Shown here: positions 1-6,804 of the stretch, one piece after another | Layout: each line of letters starts with the position of its first letter | How positions within the stretch are numbered: the stretch's first letter is position 1 | Origin: an uncultured Porphyromonadaceae bacterium | GTDB lineage: Bacteria > Bacteroidota > Bacteroidia > Bacteroidales > Muribaculaceae | DNA: 9,480 nt | Assembly: GCA_902494595.1 (NCBI GenBank) | Contig: CABUTY010000031.1 | Location: 1 to 9,480, forward strand | Direction: 5' to 3' | Notes under the pieces: model-generated | What the model was told of the DNA's origin: nothing | The model's input: the letters and a program-made list of their open reading frames with translations, nothing else | Database searches by the model: none | Made by a program: the position numbers and the translations under genes

Positions 1-25
1 TAAGAAAATAAAAAAATACCAAGAT

Positions 26-409
26 ATGAGCACAGTAAAAGAAGACGTGCGCTATGCAGAGTCGCACGAGTGGGTAAAGGTAGAAGGCGACATCGCCGTG
101 ATAGGAATCTCAGACTACGCACAGCACGCCCTTGGCGACATAGTGTACGTTGACATGCCTGAGGAGGGCGACGAGATAGAGGCGGGCGACGTGTTCGGCG
201 CCGTAGAGTCGGTGAAGGCAGCCAGCGACCTTATCTGCCCCATTAGCGGTGAAGTGGTGGCCGTCAACGAAGACCTCGAGGATTCCCCCGAACTCATCAA
301 CAAGGATGCTTTCGAGACATGGATTATCAAGGTACGCATGAGCGACGCCTCCCAGGTGGATGCCCTGCTGGATGCCGCCGCCTATGCTAAACTTTGCGAA
401 GATGAGTAA
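26..409 (+). CDS. gcvH: Glycine cleavage system H protein (lipoyl carrier)
   Basis: This 127-residue protein is the lipoylated shuttle of the glycine cleavage system. Its lipoyl arm takes the aminomethyl group from the P protein, passes it to the T protein, and is reoxidised by the L protein. Family marks are the start YAESHEWV (residues 10-17), the GDIVYVDMPEEGD strand (37-49) and the lipoylation site ESVKAASDL with acceptor Lys64. Length matches the usual 125-130 residues. The ATG at 26 is preceded by an A-rich stretch and no clear Shine-Dalgarno sequence, which is normal for Bacteroidetes. It is the first gene seen of a six-gene unit, and its last eight bases overlap the likely start of gcvPA. 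The bases before it (1-25) are too few to show a promoter, and no gcvT is seen beside it. Cytoplasmic. Identity is certain from the motifs. Confidence 0.97.
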   Translation: MSTVKEDVRYAESHEWVKVEGDIAVIGISDYAQHALGDIVYVDMPEEGDEIEAGDVFGAVESVKAASDLICPISGEVVAVNEDLEDSPELINKDAFETWIIKVRMSDASQVDALLDAAAYAKLCEDE

Positions 410-1730
410 CAGATATATACCCCACACCGACGAGGACATCCGCAGGATGCTCGACAAAATCGGTGTCGGAAGTGTCGACGAGCTCTACTCCGACGTCCCG
501 GAGGAAGTGCTCTTCCGTGGCGAGTACGACCTGCCTGAGGGTATGTCGGAAACGGAGCTGCGGGAATATTTCATGAATTTAGGCAAGAAGAACGAGCAGC
601 TTACGGTGTTCGCCGGCCATGGTGCCTACGACCATTACAGCCCGTCGGTGATTCCACACCTTCTGGAACGCAGCGAGTTCTATACCGCCTATACTCCCTA
701 TCAGCCGGAGATATCCCAGGGTACGCTGCAGTATATCTTCGAATATCAGTCGATGATATCGGAGCTTACGGGCATGGAGTCGAGCAATGCGTCGATGTAC
801 GACGGCGCCACGGCAGCCGCCGAGTCGATGTTCATGATGGTGGCGTCGGCACGCAAGAAGAACCGAGTTCTGGTGTCGTCGACACTTCTCGAGAGCGTGC
901 GCAAGGTGATAGCCACGTATATGAAATTCCATGGCGTGGAGCTCACCGAGCTTCCCGAGAAGGAGGGAGAGACCGACTTCACGGCGATGGCTGAAGAGCT
1001 GGCCAAAGGGGATGTTGCCGGAGTGATGGTACCGTCGGTTAACCGCTACGGCATCATCGAGAATCTTGAAGGTGTAGCCGAGAAGGTACATGGCGCGAAG
1101 GCGTCGCTGGCCATTTATTGCGACCCGTCGGCACTGGCGGTGCTGAAGACACCCGGCGAGTGGGGTGCCGACATAGCGTGCGGCGACGGTCAGACGCTCG
1201 GTATGCCCTTGCAGTTCGGCGGCCCGTACCTCGGGTTCATAGCCTGCCGCAAGGATATGCTGCGCAAGATGCCGGGCCGCGTAGTGGGCGCTACGACCGA
1301 CCGCAACGGCAAGCGCTGCTACGTGCTCACACTGCAGGCCCGCGAACAGCACATACGTCGTCAGAAGGCTACCAGCAACATATGCTCCAACCAGAGTCTG
1401 ATGGCCCTCTACGCCACCATTTATGTGGCTCTCATGGGTCCGCAGGGTCTCCGCGACGTAAACCGCCTCAGCTGCGACGGCGCTCATTATCTCTATGACC
1501 GCCTGATCGAGTCGGGTAAATTCTCCAAGGTTTACGACAAGCCCTTCCTCAAGGAGTTTGTAGTGAAAACAGACCTCGATACCGCCGCCATGGCCGAAAG
1601 GCTGCGCCGCAACGGTATGATGGGCGGCGTGGAGATTGCCCCCGGCGTGATTGAGTTCGCCGTGACCGAGAAAAGAACCAAAGAACAGATTGACCGTCTG
1701 ATAACCGTAATGCTGGAGGAAGAGAAATGA
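402..1730 (+). CDS. gcvPA: Glycine dehydrogenase (decarboxylating) subunit 1
   Basis: This is the N-terminal half of glycine decarboxylase (P protein), which works with GcvPB to decarboxylate glycine and load the aminomethyl group on H protein. The chosen ATG at 402 gives 442 residues and the canonical beginning MSNRYIPHTDEDI. The frame is open from 360, but those 14 extra residues lie inside gcvH and look nothing like the family. The start overlaps the gcvH stop by eight bases, which suggests coupled translation. Visible family blocks are FAGHGAYDHYSPSVIP (about residues 70-85), RSEFYTAYTPYQPEISQGTL (about 90-109) and NASMYDGATAAAES (about 130-143). This half lacks the PLP lysine, which is in GcvPB. 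Length is normal (about 437-450). The stop codon overlaps the gcvPB start as ATGA. Confidence in function is very high and in the start good. Confidence 0.96.
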   Translation: MSNRYIPHTDEDIRRMLDKIGVGSVDELYSDVPEEVLFRGEYDLPEGMSETELREYFMNLGKKNEQLTVFAGHGAYDHYSPSVIPHLLERSEFYTAYTPYQPEISQGTLQYIFEYQSMISELTGMESSNASMYDGATAAAESMFMMVASARKKNRVLVSSTLLESVRKVIATYMKFHGVELTELPEKEGETDFTAMAEELAKGDVAGVMVPSVNRYGIIENLEGVAEKVHGAKASLAIYCDPSALAVLKTPGEWGADIACGDGQTLGMPLQFGGPYLGFIACRKDMLRKMPGRVVGATTDRNGKRCYVLTLQAREQHIRRQKATSNICSNQSLMALYATIYVALMGPQGLRDVNRLSCDGAHYLYDRLIESGKFSKVYDKPFLKEFVVKTDLDTAAMAERLRRNGMMGGVEIAPGVIEFAVTEKRTKEQIDRLITVMLEEEK

Positions 1731-3190
1731 AGGAATACGACAAACTGATATTCGAGATTTCAAAGCCGGGCCGCAAGGGATATCAGTTACCGGCCGACAA
1801 ATATGGCGTAGACGGCATGTCGGCGATATCGGCAGGCCTGATGCGCCGGGAGGCTCCCGAGCTTCCGGAGGTGAGCGAACTCGATGTGGTGCGCCATTAT
1901 ACAAACCTTTCCAACAAGAACTTCGGAGTAGACACAGGCTTCTATCCGTTGGGGAGCTGTACTATGAAGTACAATCCCAAGATCAACGAGGAGTTGGCGT
2001 CGCTGCCGGCCTTCGCGGGTCTTCATCCGTTGCAGGATGTGAAGAGCGTACAGGGGGCACTGCAGCTCTACTATGAGCTGCAGCAGGCATTGTCGAGCCT
2101 CGCGGGCCTGAAGGAGTTCACCCTCAATCCGTATGCCGGCGCCCATGGCGAGCTCACTGGTCTGATGGTGATGCGTCAGTACCACAAGCTGCGTGGCGAT
2201 GACAAGCGTACCAAGGTAATAGTGCCCGACACGGCTCACGGCACCAACCCGGCATCGGCCATGGTGGCCGGCCTCGAGGTGGTGGAGGTGAAGTCGCGTC
2301 CCAACGGCAGCATAGATATCGAAGACCTCAAGCCGCTGCTCGACGATACCGTGGCCGGTATCATGATGACCAATCCCAATACGCTGGGAATGTTCGAGAC
2401 CGAGATTATGGAGATAGCCTCTCTGGTTCATGAGGCTGGCGGCCTTCTCTATTACGACGGCGCCAACCTGAACCCGATGCTCGGCAAGGTACGTCCCGGC
2501 GACATGGGCTTCGACATCATGCACATCAACCTTCATAAGACCTTCTCGACGCCTCACGGCGGCGGCGGACCCGGTTCGGGCCCCGTGGGAGTGAGCGAGC
2601 GGCTTGTGGACCTGCTCCCCACGCCCCGCGTGGTGAAGCTCGACGACGGCTCTTTCGACGTAGTGTACAACGGCGACGAAAGCCTCGGTAGCGTGTCTAC
2701 CTTCTTCGGCAACTTCGGCGTTATGATGAAGGCCTATGCCTACATCCTGAGCCTTGGCCGCGACAACATCAAGAATGTCGGACCCATGGCCACTCTCAAC
2801 GCTAACTATATCAAGGAGAGTCTGCGCGACCTCTACAAGCTGCCTGTAGAAGGACCGTGCAAGCATGAGTTCGTGTTCGACGGCCTCGCCGACAAGAGCA
2901 CCGGCGTCACCACTCTCAACGTGGCCAAACGCCTTCTCGACTTCGGATTCCATGCGCCCACCATCTATTTCCCGCTTCTCTTCCATGAGTCGCTGATGAT
3001 AGAGCCCACGGAGACGGAGAGCCTCGAGACGCTCGACGAGTTCATCGACGTGATGCGCAAGGTAGCCATCGAGGCCAGGGAGAATTCCGAGCTTGTCAAG
3101 GAGGCGCCGGTGACGACAGCCATCTCCCATCCCGACGAGACGGGAGCAGCCAAGAACCCGATATTGTCGTACAAAGCCATGAAGGCGTAA
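1727..3190 (+). CDS. gcvPB: Glycine dehydrogenase (decarboxylating) subunit 2
   Basis: This is the catalytic C-terminal half of the two-subunit P protein, 487 residues, carrying the PLP cofactor. The PLP Schiff-base lysine is Lys271 in the motif HKTFSTPHGGGGPGSGPVGV, whose Gly-rich loop follows directly. Other family blocks are GSCTMKYNPK (about residues 78-87), YAGAHGELTGL near 140, PDTAHGTNPASAMVAG near 170, TNPNTLGMFE near 216 and YYDGANLNPMLG near 243. The start overlaps the gcvPA stop by four bases (ATGA), typical of subunits made in equal amounts. Only 11 bases separate its stop from lpdA. The length is at the usual value for split GcvPB proteins. The C-terminus ends PILSYKAMKA without any fused extra domain. 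Cytoplasmic, in a PA/PB heterotetramer by analogy with characterised split enzymes. Identity is certain. Confidence 0.97.
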   Translation: MKEYDKLIFEISKPGRKGYQLPADKYGVDGMSAISAGLMRREAPELPEVSELDVVRHYTNLSNKNFGVDTGFYPLGSCTMKYNPKINEELASLPAFAGLHPLQDVKSVQGALQLYYELQQALSSLAGLKEFTLNPYAGAHGELTGLMVMRQYHKLRGDDKRTKVIVPDTAHGTNPASAMVAGLEVVEVKSRPNGSIDIEDLKPLLDDTVAGIMMTNPNTLGMFETEIMEIASLVHEAGGLLYYDGANLNPMLGKVRPGDMGFDIMHINLHKTFSTPHGGGGPGSGPVGVSERLVDLLPTPRVVKLDDGSFDVVYNGDESLGSVSTFFGNFGVMMKAYAYILSLGRDNIKNVGPMATLNANYIKESLRDLYKLPVEGPCKHEFVFDGLADKSTGVTTLNVAKRLLDFGFHAPTIYFPLLFHESLMIEPTETESLETLDEFIDVMRKVAIEARENSELVKEAPVTTAISHPDETGAAKNPILSYKAMKA

Positions 3191-3201
3191 CAGCTGACAG
3201 G

Positions 3202-4557
3202 ATGCATAGTGACATAATCATCATAGGAGCGGGCCCCGGGGGCTATGAGACAGCCCTCGAGGCCGCTGCCCATGGCCTGTCGGTGACGCTTGTCAACGGC
3301 GGGCGCCTCGGCGGCACGTGCCTCAACGAAGGTTGCATCCCCACCAAATGCATGGTGAAGGATGCCGCCGTGCTCACCACTCTGAAAGAGGCCGGCGAAT
3401 ATGCCGCCTGCAATGTGGCCTACGACGTCGACTTCAACAAGGTGATAGCGCGTCGCGAGGCCGTGGTGGACCAGCTGCGTGCCGGCGTGGAGTCGCTGCT
3501 CGCCAAGGCGAAGGTCAACGTGGTGGAAGGTTTGGCAACGTTCAAGAACAGCACCACGGTCACCGTCAACGGCGAGGATTATGACGCCGACAACATCATC
3601 ATAGCCACAGGCAGCCATTCGCGGTCGCTTCCTATACCGGGAGCATCCGAGGAGTGGGTGCTCGACTCGTCGAAGATTCTGGCCATGGAGTCGGTTCCCG
3701 AGAGTCTGGTGGTGATAGGCGGTGGCGTCATCGGCATAGAGTTCGCCTCGGTATTCGCCGCCTTCGGCACGAAAGTCACCGTGGTGGAATACATGAAGCA
3801 GATACTTCCTCCTTTCGACAGCGACATAGCCAAGCGTCTCAAGCAGGCCTTGTCGAAGCGTGGCGTGGAGATAATAACGGGCGCGGCTGTGACGCGTCTT
3901 GAACAGAATCCCGACTACAGTGTCAAGGTGGTTTACGAGCAGAAAGGGAAGGAGCAGGAGCTTACGGCCACGAATGTGCTGATGGCTGTTGGCCGCGGTC
4001 CCAATGTGGATGGCCTCTGTCTGGAGAATGCCGGCGTTGACTTCTCGCCGAAAGGGATATGCGTCGACGACAACTATCGCACGAATGTTCCCAACATCTA
4101 TGCCATAGGCGACGTGAATGCCAGGATGATGCTGGCCCATGTAGCCACGGCTCAGGGAAAACGGGCGCTGAACCATATCCTTGGTAAGAGCGACAACATC
4201 GATTTCGGCATCGTGCCCTCGGCAGTGTTCTCGCATACGGAGTGCGGCATGGCCGGACTCACCGAGGAGCAGTGCAAAGCCAAGGGTATGGAGGTGGTCA
4301 GCGGCAAAGGCTTCTACCGCGCCAACGGCAAGGCGCTTGCCATGGGAGAGTCGGAAGGCCTCTGCAAGCTGATATTCGACAAGGGGTCGATGCGACTCGT
4401 GGGCGCCCATATCATAGGCGCCGAGGCCGCCATTCTCGCCCAGCAGTGTGCCGACATGATGGCAGCCGGTATGACACGCGACGCTATCCTCGAACTCGTG
4501 TTCGGTCATCCCACCCTCGCCGAGGTCATTCTCGCCGCTGCGGCAAATGCTAAATAA
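3202..4557 (+). CDS. lpdA: Dihydrolipoyl dehydrogenase (L protein)
   Basis: This 451-residue flavoprotein reoxidises the dihydrolipoyl arm of H protein and passes electrons to NAD+. The FAD-binding loop GAGPGGY is at residues 9-15 and the redox disulfide GGTCLNEGCIPTK uses Cys40 and Cys45. The NAD-binding loop GGGVIG is at 173-178, the second FAD motif YAIGDVN has Asp304, and the C-terminal active-site pair is His436 and Glu441 in GHPTLAE. All catalytic residues are present. One oddity is Asn32 at the end of the second FAD-fold strand (LVNGGRLGG), where this family usually has Glu to hold the FAD ribose. The gene follows gcvPB by 11 bases, so it most likely serves glycine cleavage, though it could also serve 2-oxoacid dehydrogenases if the genome has no other copy. 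The start ATG gives the normal N-terminus, with the Rossmann strand beginning at residue 4. Confidence 0.96.
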   Translation: MHSDIIIIGAGPGGYETALEAAAHGLSVTLVNGGRLGGTCLNEGCIPTKCMVKDAAVLTTLKEAGEYAACNVAYDVDFNKVIARREAVVDQLRAGVESLLAKAKVNVVEGLATFKNSTTVTVNGEDYDADNIIIATGSHSRSLPIPGASEEWVLDSSKILAMESVPESLVVIGGGVIGIEFASVFAAFGTKVTVVEYMKQILPPFDSDIAKRLKQALSKRGVEIITGAAVTRLEQNPDYSVKVVYEQKGKEQELTATNVLMAVGRGPNVDGLCLENAGVDFSPKGICVDDNYRTNVPNIYAIGDVNARMMLAHVATAQGKRALNHILGKSDNIDFGIVPSAVFSHTECGMAGLTEEQCKAKGMEVVSGKGFYRANGKALAMGESEGLCKLIFDKGSMRLVGAHIIGAEAAILAQQCADMMAAGMTRDAILELVFGHPTLAEVILAAAANAK

Positions 4558-4563
4558 TCGTTT

Positions 4564-5187
4564 ATGGCAGAAATTATAGAACGGTATTTCCCCGATCTAT
4601 CTCAGGTACAGAAGGAGCAATTCGACAGGATGCTCCTTCTTTATCCTGAGTGGAATGCGAAAATCAATGTCATCTCGCGCAAGGATATAGAGAATCTGGA
4701 AGTAAACCATCTTCTTCATGCGTTGGCCATCGCGAAGTATATCACCTTCACTCCGGGGAGCAGGGTCATGGACTTCGGCACCGGGGGAGGGATACCTGGC
4801 CTGCAGCTGGCGGTGATGAATCCGGAGAGCCGCTTTCTGCTTGTGGACCGTACGGCCAAGAAGCTGAAGGTGGCCGAGAACATAGCCCGTGAATGCGAAC
4901 TGACTAATGTGGAGTTTCGGCATGGGGATGTGGCCGAGGTAAAGGAGAAGTTCGATTTCGTGGTCAGCCGGGCTGTGATGCCTCAGACCGAGCTGGCGAA
5001 GATTTGCCGTAAAAATATCTCGCTGACGCAGAACAATGCGTTACCCAACGGCCTTATAACCTTGAAGGGTGGCGACCTCGACGCTGACCTCGGGTCGCTG
5101 AAACAGCTCAGCGAGGAGGTGCCCGTGTCGCAGTGGTTTGCCGAACCTTTCTTTGAAACAAAGAAACTTGTATACACACCATTATGA
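4564..5187 (+). CDS. rsmG: 16S rRNA (guanine-527-N7) methyltransferase
   Basis: This 207-residue SAM-dependent enzyme (formerly GidB) methylates N7 of G527 in the 530 loop of 16S rRNA; in other bacteria its loss gives low-level streptomycin resistance. The family helix YPEWNAKINVISRKD is near residues 27-41. The SAM-binding loop DFGTGGGIPGLQLA starts at Asp70, the acidic second-strand motif LLVDRTAKKLK is near 95, and the SRAV motif holds Arg136. Length is normal for the family (205-240). It starts six bases after the lpdA stop and its own stop overlaps the next start as ATGA. It is therefore carried on the glycine-cleavage transcript although no functional link is known. No frameshift or missing motif is seen. 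Confidence 0.95.
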   Translation: MAEIIERYFPDLSQVQKEQFDRMLLLYPEWNAKINVISRKDIENLEVNHLLHALAIAKYITFTPGSRVMDFGTGGGIPGLQLAVMNPESRFLLVDRTAKKLKVAENIARECELTNVEFRHGDVAEVKEKFDFVVSRAVMPQTELAKICRKNISLTQNNALPNGLITLKGGDLDADLGSLKQLSEEVPVSQWFAEPFFETKKLVYTPL

Positions 5188-5825
5188 AGGTTATAAAATT
5201 TGGATTCTCGCTGTTCGGCATCAACACGTATGTGATTGTTGACGAGAGCACGAAAAGTTGCGCGGTGATAGACCCGGGGATGATCGACCGTGAGGAGGAA
5301 GAGGCAATTACAGGGTATATATCGCGTAATGGGCTGAAAGTGACTCATGTGATCAATACCCATCTGCATGTGGATCATGCAATAGGCGACAAGTATGTGT
5401 CGGAGCTCTTCAAGGTGCCGGTCGTGGGTCATAAGGCCGACGAGCCACTTGGGGAGCGTATACAGCAGCAGGCCACGATGTTCGGCATGGCAGAGAGGGT
5501 TGAGGCAGTATCGCTCACCAGCTATCTGGAGGATGGCGACGAGGTGAAGGTTGGCGACGGAAGGCTCAAGGTGCTCCACGTGCCGGGACATTCGCCGGGC
5601 AGCGTCGCGCTCTACGACCCTGACGGAAAGTTCGTGATCACAGGCGACGCTCTCTTCGCAGGCTCTGTGGGACGTACCGACCTCCCCGGCGGCAACTACA
5701 GCCAGCTCATAAAGGCCGTGAAGGATAAACTCCTTACACTTCCCGACAACACCGCCGTATATCCCGGCCATGGACCAGCCACCACCATCGGCCAGGAGAA
5801 AAAGTATAATCCATTCCTGCAGTAG
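5184..5825 (+). CDS. Metallo-beta-lactamase-fold hydrolase, glyoxalase II-like
   Basis: This 213-residue protein is a binuclear-metal hydrolase of the metallo-beta-lactamase fold. The metal-binding residues are all visible: THLHVDH gives His60, His62, Asp64 and His65; HVPGHSPGS gives His136; TGDALFAGSVGRTD gives Asp155; and YPGHGPATTIGQE gives His196. This pattern and short length match the YcbL/glyoxalase II-like group, thioester hydrolases of uncertain natural substrate. It lacks the longer C-terminal helical domain of classical GloB (about 250 residues). A persulfide dioxygenase cannot be ruled out from the sequence. No signal peptide is seen, so it is likely cytoplasmic. The start overlaps the rsmG stop as ATGA, making it the last gene of the glycine-cleavage unit. 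No convincing terminator follows it. The fold is certain and the substrate unknown. Confidence 0.88.
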   Translation: MKVIKFGFSLFGINTYVIVDESTKSCAVIDPGMIDREEEEAITGYISRNGLKVTHVINTHLHVDHAIGDKYVSELFKVPVVGHKADEPLGERIQQQATMFGMAERVEAVSLTSYLEDGDEVKVGDGRLKVLHVPGHSPGSVALYDPDGKFVITGDALFAGSVGRTDLPGGNYSQLIKAVKDKLLTLPDNTAVYPGHGPATTIGQEKKYNPFLQ

Positions 5826-5915
5826 AGCACGACAGTGAACTCTCGGTGCAGTTCCGGTTCAGTTCTGTGATTCTCCAAGACTGCAGAGGGCTTGCATTGA
5901 TTTTTATCCTGCAAT

Positions 5916-5946
5916 TTTGATAATCGCGGATTATTGCGTACTTTTG
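5916..5946 (+). promoter_or_regulatory. Bacteroidetes-type promoter of the DUF3127 gene
   Basis: A -33 element TTTG lies at 5916-5919 and a -7 element TACTTTTG (consensus TAnnTTTG) at 5939-5946. They are separated by 19 bases, which is the optimum for the Bacteroidetes primary sigma factor. Transcription would start near 5951-5953, leaving a leader of about 14 bases before the ATG at 5966. This makes the DUF3127 gene independent of the upstream operon, although read-through remains possible because no clear terminator lies between them. Confidence 0.8.
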
Positions 5947-5965
5947 TAGAAAAATTATAGAAAGC

Positions 5966-6361
5966 ATGGATATTGAAGGAACGATAATCCAATACATCGG
6001 ACGTCAGGAAGGGACGTCAAAGGCAGGAAATGCATGGAAGAAAGACGAGTATGTGATGGAAACCCCGGGGACTTATCCCCGCAAGGTTAAATTCACGATA
6101 TTCGGCGACCGTTGCGAGACCATGAAATGTGAGATAGGCAAGGCCTATGTGTTGTCGTGCGACATAGAGAGCCGCGAGTTCAACGGCCGCTGGTATACTG
6201 ACGTGAACGTATTCGCAGTACGCCCAGTGGAAGGCGCCGCAGCCCAGCCGGCAGTTGCACAGGCAGCAGCACCCCAGGCAGCAGCCCCGCAGCAGATGGC
6301 ATCTGCCGCCGACCCGTTCCAGGCCCCCGCAGGCGACAGCTCAGACGACCTGCCGTTCTAA
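5966..6361 (+). CDS. DUF3127 family protein with SSB-like acidic tail
   Basis: This small protein has 131 residues. The N-terminal part (about 1-88) matches my knowledge of the DUF3127 family of Bacteroidetes, whose members begin near MDIEGTIIQ and contain SGTSxxGxWKKxEFVxET-like and ESREFNGRWYTDV segments; here those blocks are at about 14-32 and 72-83. The domain is short and beta-rich and is probably an OB-like fold. Residues 91 to about 118 form a low-complexity linker of Ala, Gln and Pro. The last eight residues, DSSDDLPF (124-131), copy the acidic C-terminal tip of single-stranded DNA-binding proteins, which recruits repair and replication partners. It is not a standard SSB: the usual N-terminus and aromatic DNA-binding pattern are absent. 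It has its own promoter and terminator, so it is monocistronic. Cytoplasmic. The function is unproven; a role on single-stranded nucleic acid is an inference. Confidence 0.85.
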   Translation: MDIEGTIIQYIGRQEGTSKAGNAWKKDEYVMETPGTYPRKVKFTIFGDRCETMKCEIGKAYVLSCDIESREFNGRWYTDVNVFAVRPVEGAAAQPAVAQAAAPQAAAPQQMASAADPFQAPAGDSSDDLPF

Positions 6362-6387
6362 TCCTTACCCCGACTTTAAGAAATCAG

Positions 6388-6420
6388 AGAGACTTCCCCA
6401 AAAGGGAGGTCTCTTCTGTG
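6388..6420 (+). terminator. Rho-independent terminator after the DUF3127 gene
   Basis: An 11-bp stem pairs 6388-6398 (AGAGACTTCCC) with 6404-6414 (GGGAGGTCTCT), with one T-G wobble and a five-base loop CAAAA. It is followed by TCTGTGTTT, a moderately T-rich run. It lies 26 bases after the stop codon at 6361 and should end the DUF3127 transcript. The weak T run makes efficiency uncertain, and the A-poor left side makes it mainly one-directional. Confidence 0.8.
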
Positions 6421-6510
6421 TTTAATATGTAATATAATGCCCAAACATGCAACATAAAGCACTTATACATATGTTTTACGGCATATTTTTGTCGATTTTT
6501 ACAGAATTTT

Positions 6511-6541
6511 TTTGTTGGCGACTATAATTTTATTAATTTTG
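6511..6541 (+). promoter_or_regulatory. Bacteroidetes-type promoter of the glycogen genes
   Basis: The -33 element TTTG is at 6511-6514 and the -7 element TAATTTTG (consensus TAnnTTTG) at 6534-6541, with 19 bases between them. The surrounding bases are strongly A/T-rich. Transcription would begin near 6547, giving a leader of about 308 bases before the glycogen synthase ATG. A second -7-like TATTTTTG at 6484-6491 has no TTTG at the right distance upstream, so it is less likely to be used. Confidence 0.78.
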
Positions 6542-6578
6542 CCGATGTAAACAAAATTACAAAAGGCAAAATCAATAC

Positions 6579-6635
6579 CCGTCGTAGGCTTTCAGACCCG
6601 TGGCAAAGCCTCAGGAGTAAGAAAAACCGCGACGG
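6579..6635 (+). promoter_or_regulatory. Structured 5' leader RNA upstream of glycogen synthase
   Basis: Two nested helices can be read directly. The outer one pairs CCGTCG (6579-6584) with CGACGG (6630-6635). The inner one pairs AGGCTTT (6586-6592) with AAAGCCT (6605-6611), closing a 12-base loop CAGACCCGTGGC. Between the inner stem and the outer 3' strand lies an A-rich single strand, CAGGAGTAAGAAAAACC. GG at 6602-6603 in the loop could pair with CC at 6627-6628 and form a pseudoknot; this is inference. The element begins about 30 bases after the predicted transcription start and would have ended about 34 bases before the ATG without the inserted repeat element. I do not recognise it as a known riboswitch class. 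It may be a cis-regulatory RNA or simply a stable leader. Confidence 0.5.
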
Positions 6636-6643
6636 AACCCTAA

Positions 6644-6664
6644 GAAACTGTTTAAATTTATGTG
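6644..6664 (+). repeat. Left terminal inverted repeat of the MITE-like element
   Basis: This arm matches the reverse complement of 6805-6825 at 19 of 21 positions. The first 13 bases are identical, position 14 differs (T against C), five more match, and position 20 differs (T against A). The outer edge touches the TAA direct repeat at 6641-6643. Confidence 0.8.
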
Positions 6665-6804
6665 TAAATTTTTATTATACTTTATGAAGCCATGCTTTTA
6701 AGAATCTTTTTGGTGTTTTCCGCCAAGTTTCGTCGGTCACGATGCTCGCATTGCTCCCTTCTCAATTTGCGGAAATCCCACAAAAATCTTCTCAAAATCA
6801 TTGG

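Noticed and set aside
360..401. Upstream extension of gcvPA from ATG at 360
   Set aside because: The 14 codons lie wholly within gcvH in another frame and precede the canonical N-terminus that begins at 402.
579..4509. Long - strand open frames of about 440-514 codons opposite gcvPA, gcvPB and lpdA
   Set aside because: They mirror strong + strand genes with GC-rich third positions. Their translations are rich in His, Arg and Leu, show no family motifs, and span gene boundaries.
5826..5912. Possible terminator after the metallo-hydrolase gene
   Set aside because: Only stems of four or five pairs can be drawn (for example GAACT with AGTTC, or CAAG with CTTG before a short T run), too weak to call.
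5966..6361. Calling the DUF3127 gene ssb
   Set aside because: The C-terminal tip is SSB-like, but the N-terminal domain lacks the typical SSB sequence pattern and matches DUF3127 better.
6461..6480. Palindrome ACATATGT at 6467-6474 as an operator
   Set aside because: An eight-base palindrome in A/T-rich sequence is expected by chance, and it lies about 40 bases before the promoter without a partner site.
6660..6701. Upstream 13-codon frame (ATG at 6660, TAA at 6701) in the glycogen synthase leader
   Set aside because: It lies inside the inserted repeat element, in A/T-rich sequence with no sign of selection or regulatory codon content.
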